A stretch of 9,667 bases of DNA from an uncultured Bacteroidota bacterium (GTDB lineage Bacteria; Bacteroidota; Bacteroidia; Flavobacteriales; Flavobacteriaceae): NCBI GenBank assembly GCA_903837025.1, contig CAILTC010000265.1:1-9667 (forward strand), in the 5' to 3' direction. The notes under the pieces are model-generated. The model saw only the letters and a program-made list of their open reading frames with translations. It made no database searches and was not told where the DNA came from. The position numbers and the translations under genes are program-made. This document shows positions 1-7,038 of the stretch, piece after piece. Positions within the stretch are counted from its first letter, which is position 1; the number at the start of each line of letters is the position of its first letter.

Positions 1-1
1 G

Positions 2-2017
2 TATCGAAAAGACAGAACAGGGAATCTTGATGAAGTTTTTATCGAACAAATTGCCAAACTTCAAAAAGATTACGAAGTCATTGTAAAGCGAAAAGAAGCG
101 ATTTTAAAATCGATTGATGAACAAAACGCACTTTTGCCGGAATTAGAAAAAAAAATTCAACAAAGCTTCGATTTACAGGAATTGGAGGATTTTTATTTGC
201 CTTATAAAAAGAAGAAAAAAACCCGCGCCGATGTCGCTCGGGAAAACGGATTAGAACCGCTGGCCAAAATCATTATGGCGCAAAATAATGAGGATGTCGA
301 TTTTATTTCTACCCAATATTTGAACGATAAAGTGCCCAACGAAGATCAAGCTTTGCAAGGCGCACGCGACATTATTGCCGAATGGATCAACGAAAATATT
401 TATGTCCGCAAGCAATTGCGAAGACTTTTTCAGCGCAAAGCAACCATAACAACTAAAGTTGTGAAAGCTAAAAAAGACGAGGAGAAAGCCAAAAAATTCG
501 ACCAATATTTCGATTGGTCAGAGCCATTAACAAAAGCGCCTTCGCACCGATTGTTGGCAATGCTTCGGGCCGAAAACGAAGGCTTTATCAAGTTTAAAAT
601 CGAAGTCGAAAACGAGGAAGCCATTGATATGATTGATGAGTTAATCATCAAAAACAAAAAAAATACCACGCCACATTTACAATTAGCCATCGAAGACAGT
701 TATAAAAGATTGCTAAATCCTGCAATTTCAAACGAAGCTTTGCAAGAAGCCAAAGCCAAGGCAGATGCCAATTCTATTCAGGTTTTTGCCAATAATTTAG
801 GGCAATTATTGTTAGCGCCGCCTTTGGGCGAAAAAAGAATTCTGGCAATTGATCCAGGATTTCGCTCGGGTTGCAAAGTGGTTTGTCTGGACGAAAAAGG
901 GGATTTGTTGTATAACGAAAATATTTATCCGCATGCGCCACAGAACGAAACGGCGATGGCGATGAAAAAAATCCGTTCGATGGTCAATGCGTATCAGATT
1001 GATGCCATTTCTATTGGGAACGGAACCGCATCGAGAGAAACCGAATTCTTCATTAAAAAAATTGCTTTCGATAAACCAGTTCAAGTTTTCATCGTTTCTG
1101 AGGCAGGTGCTTCGGTATATTCGGCTTCGAAAATTGCCAGAGAAGAATTTCCCAATTATGATGTTACGGTTCGTGGCTCGGTTTCTATCGGAAGGCGACT
1201 TTCGGATCCGTTGGCCGAATTGGTCAAAATCGATCCAAAAGCCATTGGCGTAGGCCAATATCAGCATGATGTAGATCAAACCAAGCTTAAAGAAGAATTA
1301 GATAATACGGTGATTCGTTGCGTAAATTCGGTTGGGATAAACATTAACACGGCGAGCAAGCATTTGCTAAGTTATGTGAGTGGAATAGGAGAGAAGCTGG
1401 CCGAAAATATTGTTCAATATCGCTCGGAAAACGGTCCTTTTGAAAATAGAAAACAGTTGAAAAAAGTACCGCGATTAGGCGAAAAAGCCTATCAACAAGG
1501 AGCTGCTTTTATCCGAATTTCGAATGCCAAAAACCCGTTAGACAATTCGGCGGTTCATCCCGAAGCCTACCCAATCGTTGAGAAAATGGCAAAGGATTTG
1601 AAGTTTTCACTTCTAGATTTAATAGGAAACAAGGAGAAAATTTCACAAATAAAACCAGAAAATTATATTACTTCAGAAATCGGAATTTTAGGAATAAAAG
1701 ATATTATCAAAGAGCTCGAAAAACCAGGTTTAGATCCTAGAAAAGCAGCCCAAGTATTCGAATTTGATCCCAATGTAAAAACAATTAAAGACTTGAAAAC
1801 GGGAATGATTTTGCCAGGAATTGTCAATAACATTACCAATTTTGGTTGTTTTGTCGATCTTGGAATAAAAGAAAGTGGTTTGGTTCATATTTCGCAACTC
1901 AAAGCCGGTTTTGTGAGCGATGTAAATGAAGTGGTCAAATTACATCAGCACGTTCAGGTCAAAGTGACCGAGGTTGACGAGGAGAGAAAGAGAATCCAGT
2001 TGACGATGGTTATTTAA
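2..2017 (+). CDS. tex: Transcription accessory protein Tex, 5'-truncated by the window edge
   Basis: Tex is a conserved cytoplasmic RNA/nucleic-acid-binding protein linked to transcription and RNA metabolism. The frame is open from base 2 (visible start YRKDRTGNLDEV) to TAA at 2015-2017, giving 671 visible residues. A TTG at 134 could be mistaken for a start, but the coding signal and Tex-like sequence run through it, so the true start lies before the window, probably a few dozen residues upstream. In order I see the helical Tex N-terminal region, a YqgF/RNase H-like domain beginning near base 836 (RILAIDPGFRSG), a helix-hairpin-helix segment (about 1330-1530, SGIGEKLAENIV) and a C-terminal S1 RNA-binding domain (about 1790-2008, GIVNNITNFGCFVDLG and GLVHISQLK). 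The protein ends just after S1. No frameshift or internal stop is seen. It converges on the next gene with a shared terminator between them. Family assignment is firm. Confidence 0.96.
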   Translation, partial: YRKDRTGNLDEVFIEQIAKLQKDYEVIVKRKEAILKSIDEQNALLPELEKKIQQSFDLQELEDFYLPYKKKKKTRADVARENGLEPLAKIIMAQNNEDVDFISTQYLNDKVPNEDQALQGARDIIAEWINENIYVRKQLRRLFQRKATITTKVVKAKKDEEKAKKFDQYFDWSEPLTKAPSHRLLAMLRAENEGFIKFKIEVENEEAIDMIDELIIKNKKNTTPHLQLAIEDSYKRLLNPAISNEALQEAKAKADANSIQVFANNLGQLLLAPPLGEKRILAIDPGFRSGCKVVCLDEKGDLLYNENIYPHAPQNETAMAMKKIRSMVNAYQIDAISIGNGTASRETEFFIKKIAFDKPVQVFIVSEAGASVYSASKIAREEFPNYDVTVRGSVSIGRRLSDPLAELVKIDPKAIGVGQYQHDVDQTKLKEELDNTVIRCVNSVGININTASKHLLSYVSGIGEKLAENIVQYRSENGPFENRKQLKKVPRLGEKAYQQGAAFIRISNAKNPLDNSAVHPEAYPIVEKMAKDLKFSLLDLIGNKEKISQIKPENYITSEIGILGIKDIIKELEKPGLDPRKAAQVFEFDPNVKTIKDLKTGMILPGIVNNITNFGCFVDLGIKESGLVHISQLKAGFVSDVNEVVKLHQHVQVKVTEVDEERKRIQLTMVI

Positions 2018-2020
2018 AAT

Positions 2021-2059
2021 AAAAAAGGCAGTTTCAAAATTTTGAAACTGCCTTTTTTT
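2021..2059. terminator. Bidirectional intrinsic terminator between convergent genes
   Basis: Bases 2021-2039 are the exact reverse complement of 2040-2058, a 38-base perfect palindrome. Its GC-containing core is GGCAGTTTC / GAAACTGCC, flanked by six A on the left and seven T (2053-2059) on the right. The AAAATTTT centre would form the loop. Because both arms end in a homopolymer, it reads as a hairpin plus U-tract on either strand. It sits 3 bases after the tex stop and 15 bases beyond the stop of the opposing gene, so it probably terminates both. Confidence 0.9.
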
Positions 2060-2073
2060 AACAAATTTTATTT

Positions 2074-2682
2074 TTATAACTGAATAACTCCACCTAAATT
2101 ATAGGAATATCCTGTGTTTTTAATTATGTCTGAAGAAAAGTTATTAATATTAGTAAGACCATCGAAAAACTGTGCATCAAGTAAAAGCCCAAATTTCTTT
2201 GTAATTTCAATTTTATAACCTATTCCATACGTTAACCCTAATTGAAAAGATTTTATATCTGAACTTGAAAGATTATATTCTGCTACAGGAGTAACCGTTT
2301 TTGCACTTGATAGAAATGAAGGACTGAATCCAAAATTCAAATTCCATTTTCGGGTACTGCCAAAGTGCCAATTGGCATTAACTGGAATACTCAAATAATT
2401 TAATTTATCTTCTAATAACTGATTGTTATTATTAGCATAACTACCACCCATTTTGTCAGCAATTATTCCTGAACGTAAACTCCATCTATTGTTGAAATAA
2501 TAATCAACAGTTGCGCCTAATTCTACTCCTGAATTTGAATTAGTACTATTTTTTCCATTTTGTTCTGAAAATCCCGAAAAACCAATTTTTGGAGTAATTT
2601 CAACGCTTCCTTTTTCTTTACTTTGAGCATTTGCAAATCCAATAGTTGCGATAGTAACTATCGACAATATAATTTTTTTCAT
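2074..2682 (-). CDS. Secreted outer-membrane beta-barrel protein (porin/PorT-like fold), 202 aa
   Basis: This is a predicted small outer-membrane barrel of unknown specific function. The N-terminus is a clear Sec signal peptide: MKK, a hydrophobic stretch, then ANA with predicted cleavage between residues 19 and 20 (ANA|QS). The mature part alternates polar and hydrophobic residues in beta-strand fashion, with strand/turn patterns such as DYYFNNRWSLRSGIIAD, WHFGSTRKWNLNFGFSP, SFQLGLTYGIGYKIEITKKFGLLLDAQFF and the closing YSYNLGGVIQL, typical of the Bacteroidota outer-membrane beta-barrel families. The ATG at 2680-2682 places the signal peptide correctly. No Shine-Dalgarno is seen; a -7-type box lies about 27 bases upstream. 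It stands alone between two terminators, so it is probably monocistronic. No ligand or partner can be named. The barrel call is solid by pattern; the exact subfamily is open. Confidence 0.82.
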   Translation of the reverse strand: MKKIILSIVTIATIGFANAQSKEKGSVEITPKIGFSGFSEQNGKNSTNSNSGVELGATVDYYFNNRWSLRSGIIADKMGGSYANNNNQLLEDKLNYLSIPVNANWHFGSTRKWNLNFGFSPSFLSSAKTVTPVAEYNLSSSDIKSFQLGLTYGIGYKIEITKKFGLLLDAQFFDGLTNINNFSSDIIKNTGYSYNLGGVIQL

Positions 2683-2709
2683 GTATTTTTTAAGTTAAAA
2701 TTAACAAAT

Positions 2710-2717
2710 CAAATCTA
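2710..2717 (-). promoter_or_regulatory. Candidate Bacteroidota -7 box for the beta-barrel gene
   Basis: On the minus strand bases 2717-2710 read TAGATTTG, an exact match to TAnnTTTG, the -7 element of the Bacteroidota housekeeping sigma factor. The gene start is 27 bases further on. A TTG lies 14 bases upstream (2734-2732), shorter than the usual spacing of about 19, so the -33 element is weak or absent. Confidence 0.45.
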
Positions 2718-2833
2718 CTGAAAATTTCTAACAAAAAAGGAATTATTTATATAGTTATATTTCAAAAATTGAGTTGATTTCAAATTTTTGGTGGTGATTA
2801 ATAATACGTTTTTGTCGGAAGTTTATAAAAATG

Positions 2834-2878
2834 AAAATTCCAAACCCAAGGATACTATTGACTGGAGTTTGGAATTTT
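2834..2878. terminator. Hairpin terminator downstream of tatA
   Basis: Bases 2834-2845 (AAAATTCCAAAC) are perfectly inverted at 2867-2878, with 21 bases between them that can pair further at the base of the loop (CCA 2846-2848 with TGG 2863-2865). It lies about 23 bases beyond the tatA stop on the minus strand, where the stem ends in TTTT followed by CA and another T run. On the plus strand the stem runs into six T (2875-2880), so it could also stop plus-strand transcripts. The rest of 2683-2900 holds only the promoter region of the beta-barrel gene and an AT-rich stretch in which I see no gene. Confidence 0.6.
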
Positions 2879-2900
2879 TTACGTTGAATACTAAAGAAAT

Positions 2901-3098
2901 TTATTCTTTCTTTTCTTCTTCTTTTTTATCAGCTGGTTTTTCGTCTTCTTTAGCGGCATTTTTGAATTCTTTAATTCCGCTACCTAAACCTTTCATTAAT
3001 TCTGGAATTTTTTTACCTCCAAAAAGTAATAAAGCAATTGCCAATACAACAACAACATGTGATGGAGATAAGTTTAAAAAAATGATTAGAAAATTCAT
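2901..3098 (-). CDS. tatA: Twin-arginine translocase subunit TatA/TatE family, 65 aa
   Basis: TatA oligomerises in the inner membrane and, with TatC, exports folded proteins carrying a twin-arginine signal. The architecture is textbook: a short N-terminal transmembrane helix (about residues 8-26, [15 protein letters not shown]), the hinge FG at 26-27, an amphipathic helix (about 29-48, [18 protein letters not shown]) and a highly charged Lys/Glu tail. The position aligned with Gln8 of E. coli TatA (12 residues before the Phe of FG) is His14. The N-terminus ([13 protein letters not shown]) is several residues longer than the common MG-start form. No better start exists inside the frame. AGGA lies just upstream but only 3 bases from the ATG, too close for a normal Shine-Dalgarno. 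No tatC is adjacent. The gene is divergent from the membrane-protein gene at 3249 and followed by its own hairpin. Confidence 0.9.
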   Translation of the reverse strand: MNFLIIFLNLSPSHVVVVLAIALLLFGGKKIPELMKGLGSGIKEFKNAAKEDEKPADKKEEEKKE

Positions 3099-3126
3099 GA
3101 TTCCTGTAAATTAAATTATTATTACG

Positions 3127-3134
3127 CAAATTTA
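3127..3134 (-). promoter_or_regulatory. Candidate -7 box for tatA
   Basis: On the minus strand bases 3134-3127 read TAAATTTG, an exact TAnnTTTG match, 28 bases before the tatA start. A TTTTG (3153-3149) lies 14 bases upstream, closer than the usual -33 spacing. The location in a divergent intergenic region supports it. Confidence 0.45.
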
Positions 3135-3222
3135 TAAAAATAATTCGACAAAACTATTTTTGATAACAAAGAAAGATAATATTGACGTTTCAAATCCATG
3201 CATAACTAAGTTTTTAAATTAT

Positions 3223-3230
3223 TATATTTG
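3223..3230 (+). promoter_or_regulatory. Candidate -7 box for the gene group starting at 3249
   Basis: Bases 3223-3230 read TATATTTG, an exact TAnnTTTG match, 18 bases before the ATG at 3249. This implies a very short leader of roughly a dozen bases. No TTG is present 17-23 bases upstream, so the -33 element is degenerate. It is the best promoter candidate for the downstream plus-strand genes. Confidence 0.5.
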
Positions 3231-3248
3231 TAGAATAAACTTTAATCG

Positions 3249-3758
3249 ATGTCTGAAAAGAGGCTTAAAATAAGAAAACTACATAATAAATTATTTACAA
3301 AAAACCGATTGGTTATTTTGAATGAGGAAACATTTGAAGAAATTTTTTCTTTCAAATTAAATCTAATGAATGTTTTTATATCAGTTACCGTTGGTGCTAT
3401 TTTGCTGATTTCATTCACTACTTATGTCATTGCTTTTACCCCTTTGCGAGAGTTTATCCCGGGTTATTCTTCTTCTAAATTGAAAAAAGATGCGACAGAA
3501 TTAGCCTTAAAATCAGATTCATTATCTGCAGCTTTAAAAAAAAATGAGGCTTATATAAAATCAATTCAAAGAGTATTAACTGGCGACTTAGACTATGCAA
3601 AATTCAATAAAGATTCTATTCTTGTTGAAAAAGATGCTGCGCCTTCAAAAGTTGATTTATCCCCTTCAAAAGAAGAATTAGCGTTAAGAAACGATGTAGC
3701 TAAAGAGGATAAAACCAAGGAACAAAATCATTCAAAAAAGAAGCCTAAAAAACACTAA
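3249..3758 (+). CDS. Single-pass membrane protein resembling the N-terminus of Bacteroidota M23 peptidases, without the peptidase domain
   Basis: The 169-residue product has a basic cytoplasmic N-terminus (about 1-20), a conserved-looking segment RLVILNEETFEEIFSFKL (20-37), one transmembrane helix (about 41-63), and just outside the membrane the motif AFTPLREFIPGY (62-73). A predicted helical stalk follows (about 76-110) and then a charged, low-complexity tail ending KKKPKKH. From memory, the LNEET-FEE segment, the transmembrane helix and the TPLREFIPGY motif resemble the membrane anchor of Bacteroidota M23/LytM-type cell-wall peptidases, but there is no HxxxD or HxH metallopeptidase motif and no room for the domain. 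The frame ends cleanly, 14 bases before the GH3 start, so this looks like a genuine short protein and not a broken gene. A periplasmic scaffold or cell-wall-related role is inference. Confidence 0.75.
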   Translation: MSEKRLKIRKLHNKLFTKNRLVILNEETFEEIFSFKLNLMNVFISVTVGAILLISFTTYVIAFTPLREFIPGYSSSKLKKDATELALKSDSLSAALKKNEAYIKSIQRVLTGDLDYAKFNKDSILVEKDAAPSKVDLSPSKEELALRNDVAKEDKTKEQNHSKKKPKKH

Positions 3759-3772
3759 AACATAACTTATAA

Positions 3773-5260
3773 ATGTCTTTAAAATCTTTTTTTGCTAAAA
3801 TTTTTGCCAATAAAATCTATCAAAAAACACAACTTTGGGCCAATAATCCAATAGAAACGCAACGTAAAGTTTTCGAAGATTTAATCCGTCAAGCAAAAAA
3901 CACAAATTTTGGTATAGACCATCATTTTGCCCAAATAAAAACAACAGAAGATTTTGCCAAAAACGTACCCGTTCGCGATTATGAAGCCTTGAAATCCTAT
4001 ATTGAAAAGGTGGTAAAAGGCGAGGAAAATATTCTCTGGAAAGGCAAACCCATTTATTTTGCCAAAACTTCAGGAACCACTTCGGGAGCAAAATATATTC
4101 CGCTTACTAAGGAATCGATGCCGTTTCATATTGAAGCTGCTCGAAATGCTATTTTGCATTATATTCACGAAACAGGAAATGCCGATTTTGTCGATGGAAA
4201 AATGATTTTCCTTCAAGGAAGTCCAATATTGGAAGAAAAAAATGGAATACAATTAGGAAGATTATCCGGAATTGTGGCACATTTTGTTCCAAAATATCTC
4301 CAAAAAAACCGATTACCATCGTGGGAAACCAATTGTATTGAGGATTGGGAAACGAAAGTAAATATGATTGTCGAAGAAACTTATGACCAGAATATGACGG
4401 TGATTTCTGGAATTCCGTCATGGGTGCAAATGTATTTCGAAAAACTGCATCAAAAAGGAGGGAAGCTTGTGGGCGAAATTTTCAAAAATTTCAATTTGTT
4501 CATTTATGGTGGCGTAAATTATGAACCTTATCGCGCTAAATTTGAAAACCTCATAGGCCGAAAAGTTGATAGCATCGAATTATTTCCTGCTTCGGAAGGA
4601 TTTTTTGCCTACCAAGATTCGCAAAAGGAGAAAGGAATGTTGCTATTGTTGAATGCTGGAATTTTTTATGAATTTATAAAAAGTGATGAATTTCATACCG
4701 AAAAACCAAGGCGTTTTACCATTGGCGAAGTCGAATTAGGAATTAATTATGTGTTGATAATTTCTACCAATGCCGGACTTTGGGGTTATAACATAGGCGA
4801 CACTGTTCAGTTTACGAGTTTGACGCCATATCGAGTTATTGTGTCGGGAAGAATCAAACATTATATTTCGGCTTTTGGCGAACATGTGATTGGCAAAGAA
4901 GTCGAAAGCGCTTTGCAAGAAGCAATAATTGGCACCAATATACGCATTAACGAATTTACTGTTGCTCCACAAATTACACCAAAGGAAGGTTTGCCGTATC
5001 ACGAATGGTTTATCGAGTTCGAAAATGAACCCGAAAATTGGGAGGTGTTTACGGAAGCTTTAGATAATGCCATGCGCCAACAAAATATGTATTACGATGA
5101 TTTGATTGTTGGAAATGTATTGAGAAAAGTGGTTGTCACCAAAGTAGCTAAAAACGGGTTTCAAGATTACATGAAATCTATTGGAAAATTGGGCGGACAA
5201 AATAAAATTCCAAGGTTGAGCAATGATCGGAAAATAGTTGATTTATTGAACAAGATATAA
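3773..5260 (+). CDS. GH3-family adenylate-forming protein (acyl-acid amido synthetase-like), 495 aa
   Basis: GH3 enzymes activate a carboxylic acid with ATP to an acyl-adenylate and transfer it to an amine, usually an amino acid; the plant members conjugate auxin and jasmonate. All three ATP/AMP-binding motifs of the family are visible: TSGTTSGAKYIPLT (99-112, motif I), FPASEG (271-276, the counterpart of YASSE) and YNIGDTV (339-345, the counterpart of YRxGD). SGRIKHYISAFGEHV (358-372) forms the hinge into the C-terminal lid, and GKLGGQNKIPRL lies near the end. Length and motifs indicate an intact enzyme. The acid and amine substrates of bacterial members are largely unknown, and nothing in the sequence settles them. 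ATG 3773 is the only sensible start. The gene follows the membrane-protein gene with a 14-base gap, suggesting one transcript. Confidence 0.9.
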   Translation: MSLKSFFAKIFANKIYQKTQLWANNPIETQRKVFEDLIRQAKNTNFGIDHHFAQIKTTEDFAKNVPVRDYEALKSYIEKVVKGEENILWKGKPIYFAKTSGTTSGAKYIPLTKESMPFHIEAARNAILHYIHETGNADFVDGKMIFLQGSPILEEKNGIQLGRLSGIVAHFVPKYLQKNRLPSWETNCIEDWETKVNMIVEETYDQNMTVISGIPSWVQMYFEKLHQKGGKLVGEIFKNFNLFIYGGVNYEPYRAKFENLIGRKVDSIELFPASEGFFAYQDSQKEKGMLLLLNAGIFYEFIKSDEFHTEKPRRFTIGEVELGINYVLIISTNAGLWGYNIGDTVQFTSLTPYRVIVSGRIKHYISAFGEHVIGKEVESALQEAIIGTNIRINEFTVAPQITPKEGLPYHEWFIEFENEPENWEVFTEALDNAMRQQNMYYDDLIVGNVLRKVVVTKVAKNGFQDYMKSIGKLGGQNKIPRLSNDRKIVDLLNKI

Positions 5261-5274
5261 AAGGCTTATATTTA
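5246..5274 (+). promoter_or_regulatory. Weak candidate promoter for the nucleosidase-like gene
   Basis: TTG at 5246-5248 is followed after 18 bases by TATATTTA (5267-5274), which matches the -7 consensus TAnnTTTG at all but the last base. The -33/-7 spacing fits the Bacteroidota pattern. It overlaps the end of the GH3 gene and could give the next gene some independent transcription. Confidence 0.3.
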
Positions 5275-5295
5275 CAGGTTACAAAATAAAATGTG

Positions 5296-6984
5296 ATGAA
5301 AGAAATTAGAAACATATCAAGATCAAGAGCTCAGGAATCTTCGGCGGCAATTGAAAAAATGTATATCACAATGCGCCATTTATTTAACCGTGGTTTTTAC
5401 AAACCAATGGGTGTTTCGGGCGAAACATTACGGGAAGCATTGCTTTCGTTGCGACCAGAAATCTATGGAAATCTAGGCGAAGAAAAAGTAGAATTAAGCG
5501 GACTTTTGTATGTTATTGAGCGTCTTCCGACAGGAATTGAAGAATGTAGATTTATCAATTTAACTTCGGACGAAGGCTATTCTAAATCCCATTTTCAGGC
5601 AATTGTTCCTCCAAAAAGGCGACGAAATTGTTATCGAATCGACGAAGAACAAATGAATGTTGAAATTACCCGAGGACGTTCTGATATTTATGATATTTTG
5701 ACCCATTTGACTTTTATTTTTATCGAATCGCATAAAATTAAAAATAGAGTTTTATTGGATGAAGGAGGCGAAGTTTCTCGCGATTGGCAAAAACTGGAAT
5801 TGGCAGTTTCCCAAAAGAAAAAGCTCACCCAAATAGAAAAAGAAAAAGCAGTTTCGCACGCTGCCAATATTCTTGGAAGAACATTTATCGAAGTTTTAGA
5901 CATTTATGACGCTTTTGGATCGGAGTTAGCCCCAGATCGATTCTTACATATAATTTTTTGGTTAGGAAAATTAGCGATTGAGGAAGTTGTAGCCGATAAT
6001 AAAAGAACCATAACTTTCAGCCCAATTTTAAGAGAACGATTAGGACATCATATTCACGGAGAAATTTGGGCAACAAATATTAAGGAAGTATTAAATGAAA
6101 ACAAGCTTTTAGAGCGACCGATTCACGTGATTAGTGCCAATATGCACAGCGTGATGAACTCTGTTTTTGCTACATCGGTTTTGAAAACGAAGTTTAAGGA
6201 TAAATCTGATTTTTTTATTTATGAAGAATTGAGCAAATCCGGTGCGAATGAAGTTAGAGATCAAGTTGAGGAATATGCAAAACAGCACGGAATGATTGCT
6301 GTTCCTGACGATTCTGGAACTAATATTGATGTACAAATTTTTGACACCGCAAAAATTGATTGGACAAACTCCTCTTTTCCAACAGCAAAAATTAAAGGAG
6401 AAAATCCTGTAATTATTGTTATGGATTATGCTTTTGGCGAACAGGCTTATGAAACTATAGATGAATTATTGAAACCTTTCAAGAAAAATAATAGTCTAAT
6501 AAATGTTGAGTCCATTTCTATAATGGGAAAAGCAGGGATTCTAGAAGGAGGAAAAGGAGACATCATGATCCCAACTGCTCACATTAACGAAGGAACTGGC
6601 GACAATTATTTTTTCGATAATGAATTAAAACCCGAAATGTTCGAAGGAAATGATATTGCGGTTTTTGCGGGTCCAATGGTAACAGTTTTGGGAACTTCTT
6701 TGCAAAATAAAGATTTATTAAAGTTCTTTCACGAATCGACTTGGGGAGTTATAGGTTTAGAAATGGAAGGCTCTTATTATCAGAAAGCCATTCAATCGGC
6801 CTCTAAAATTAGGAAAAGCATTCCTAGAGATGTCAAAGTGAGATATGCTTATTATGCTTCGGACAATCCGCTTGAAACGGGAAGTACCTTAGCTTCAGGA
6901 GGATTGGGAACAACAGGGGTAAAACCAACCTATTTGATTACTATCAAAATATTAGAACAAATTTTTAACGTAAATAAATTTTAA
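5296..6984 (+). CDS. Conserved protein with nucleoside phosphorylase/nucleosidase-like C-terminal domain (possibly DUF6909 family), 562 aa
   Basis: No experimentally defined function is known to me. I start it at ATG 5296; GTG 5293 would add one residue, and ATG 5291 hits a stop at once. Residues 1-270 look largely helical with no motif I can name. A linker contains the striking HVISANMHSVMN (277-288). From about 372 on, the pattern resembles the PNP/UDP-phosphorylase and MTA/SAH-nucleosidase superfamily: hydrophobic strand IIVMDYAFGEQA (373-384), a glycine-rich loop ending in GDIMIPT (421-427, compare GDIVIP), the purine/ribose-site motif GLEMEG (487-492, compare VEMEG) and YASDN (520-524), where Asp523 would be the equivalent of the base-protonating Asp of MTA/SAH nucleosidases. 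No signal peptide or membrane segment is visible, so it is probably cytoplasmic. It lies 35 bases after the GH3 gene. The family name is from memory and tentative; the nucleosidase resemblance is inference from motif order. Confidence 0.75.
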   Translation: MKEIRNISRSRAQESSAAIEKMYITMRHLFNRGFYKPMGVSGETLREALLSLRPEIYGNLGEEKVELSGLLYVIERLPTGIEECRFINLTSDEGYSKSHFQAIVPPKRRRNCYRIDEEQMNVEITRGRSDIYDILTHLTFIFIESHKIKNRVLLDEGGEVSRDWQKLELAVSQKKKLTQIEKEKAVSHAANILGRTFIEVLDIYDAFGSELAPDRFLHIIFWLGKLAIEEVVADNKRTITFSPILRERLGHHIHGEIWATNIKEVLNENKLLERPIHVISANMHSVMNSVFATSVLKTKFKDKSDFFIYEELSKSGANEVRDQVEEYAKQHGMIAVPDDSGTNIDVQIFDTAKIDWTNSSFPTAKIKGENPVIIVMDYAFGEQAYETIDELLKPFKKNNSLINVESISIMGKAGILEGGKGDIMIPTAHINEGTGDNYFFDNELKPEMFEGNDIAVFAGPMVTVLGTSLQNKDLLKFFHESTWGVIGLEMEGSYYQKAIQSASKIRKSIPRDVKVRYAYYASDNPLETGSTLASGGLGTTGVKPTYLITIKILEQIFNVNKF

Positions 6985-7038
6985 GTCTTAGACGATTAGG
7001 ATAAAAAATTGTGTTTATATTGCATTTATAAAATCATT

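Noticed and set aside
134..136. TTG as the start of tex
   Set aside because: Tex-like protein sequence continues without a stop upstream to base 2, so this is an internal Leu codon.
812..1279. Minus-strand open frame of 155 codons inside tex
   Set aside because: It lies opposite the conserved YqgF domain of tex and its product shows no recognisable motif; long antisense frames are expected over a conserved coding region.
2763..2790. Small inverted repeat CAAAAATT / AATTTTTG with a 12-base loop
   Set aside because: The stem is almost entirely A/T, only 8 bases long, and not placed at the end of any gene; it is likely chance in AT-rich DNA.
2788..3114. Plus-strand open frame of 108 codons beginning with TTG
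   Set aside because: Most of it is antisense to tatA, whose domain pattern is unmistakable; the translated product is low-complexity Ser/Phe-rich, and the upstream part contains the hairpin at 2834-2878.
7009..7038. Ten-codon N-terminal extension of the UDP-glucuronate decarboxylase from a TTG
   Set aside because: The extension ([10 protein letters not shown]) is unrelated to the fold, and the Rossmann strand begins at the ATG at 7039.
6985..7038. Possible terminator or promoter between the nucleosidase-like gene and the decarboxylase
   Set aside because: GTCTTAGAC is only an imperfect, very short palindrome with no T-run at the right place, and TATATTGC matches the -7 box too poorly to call.
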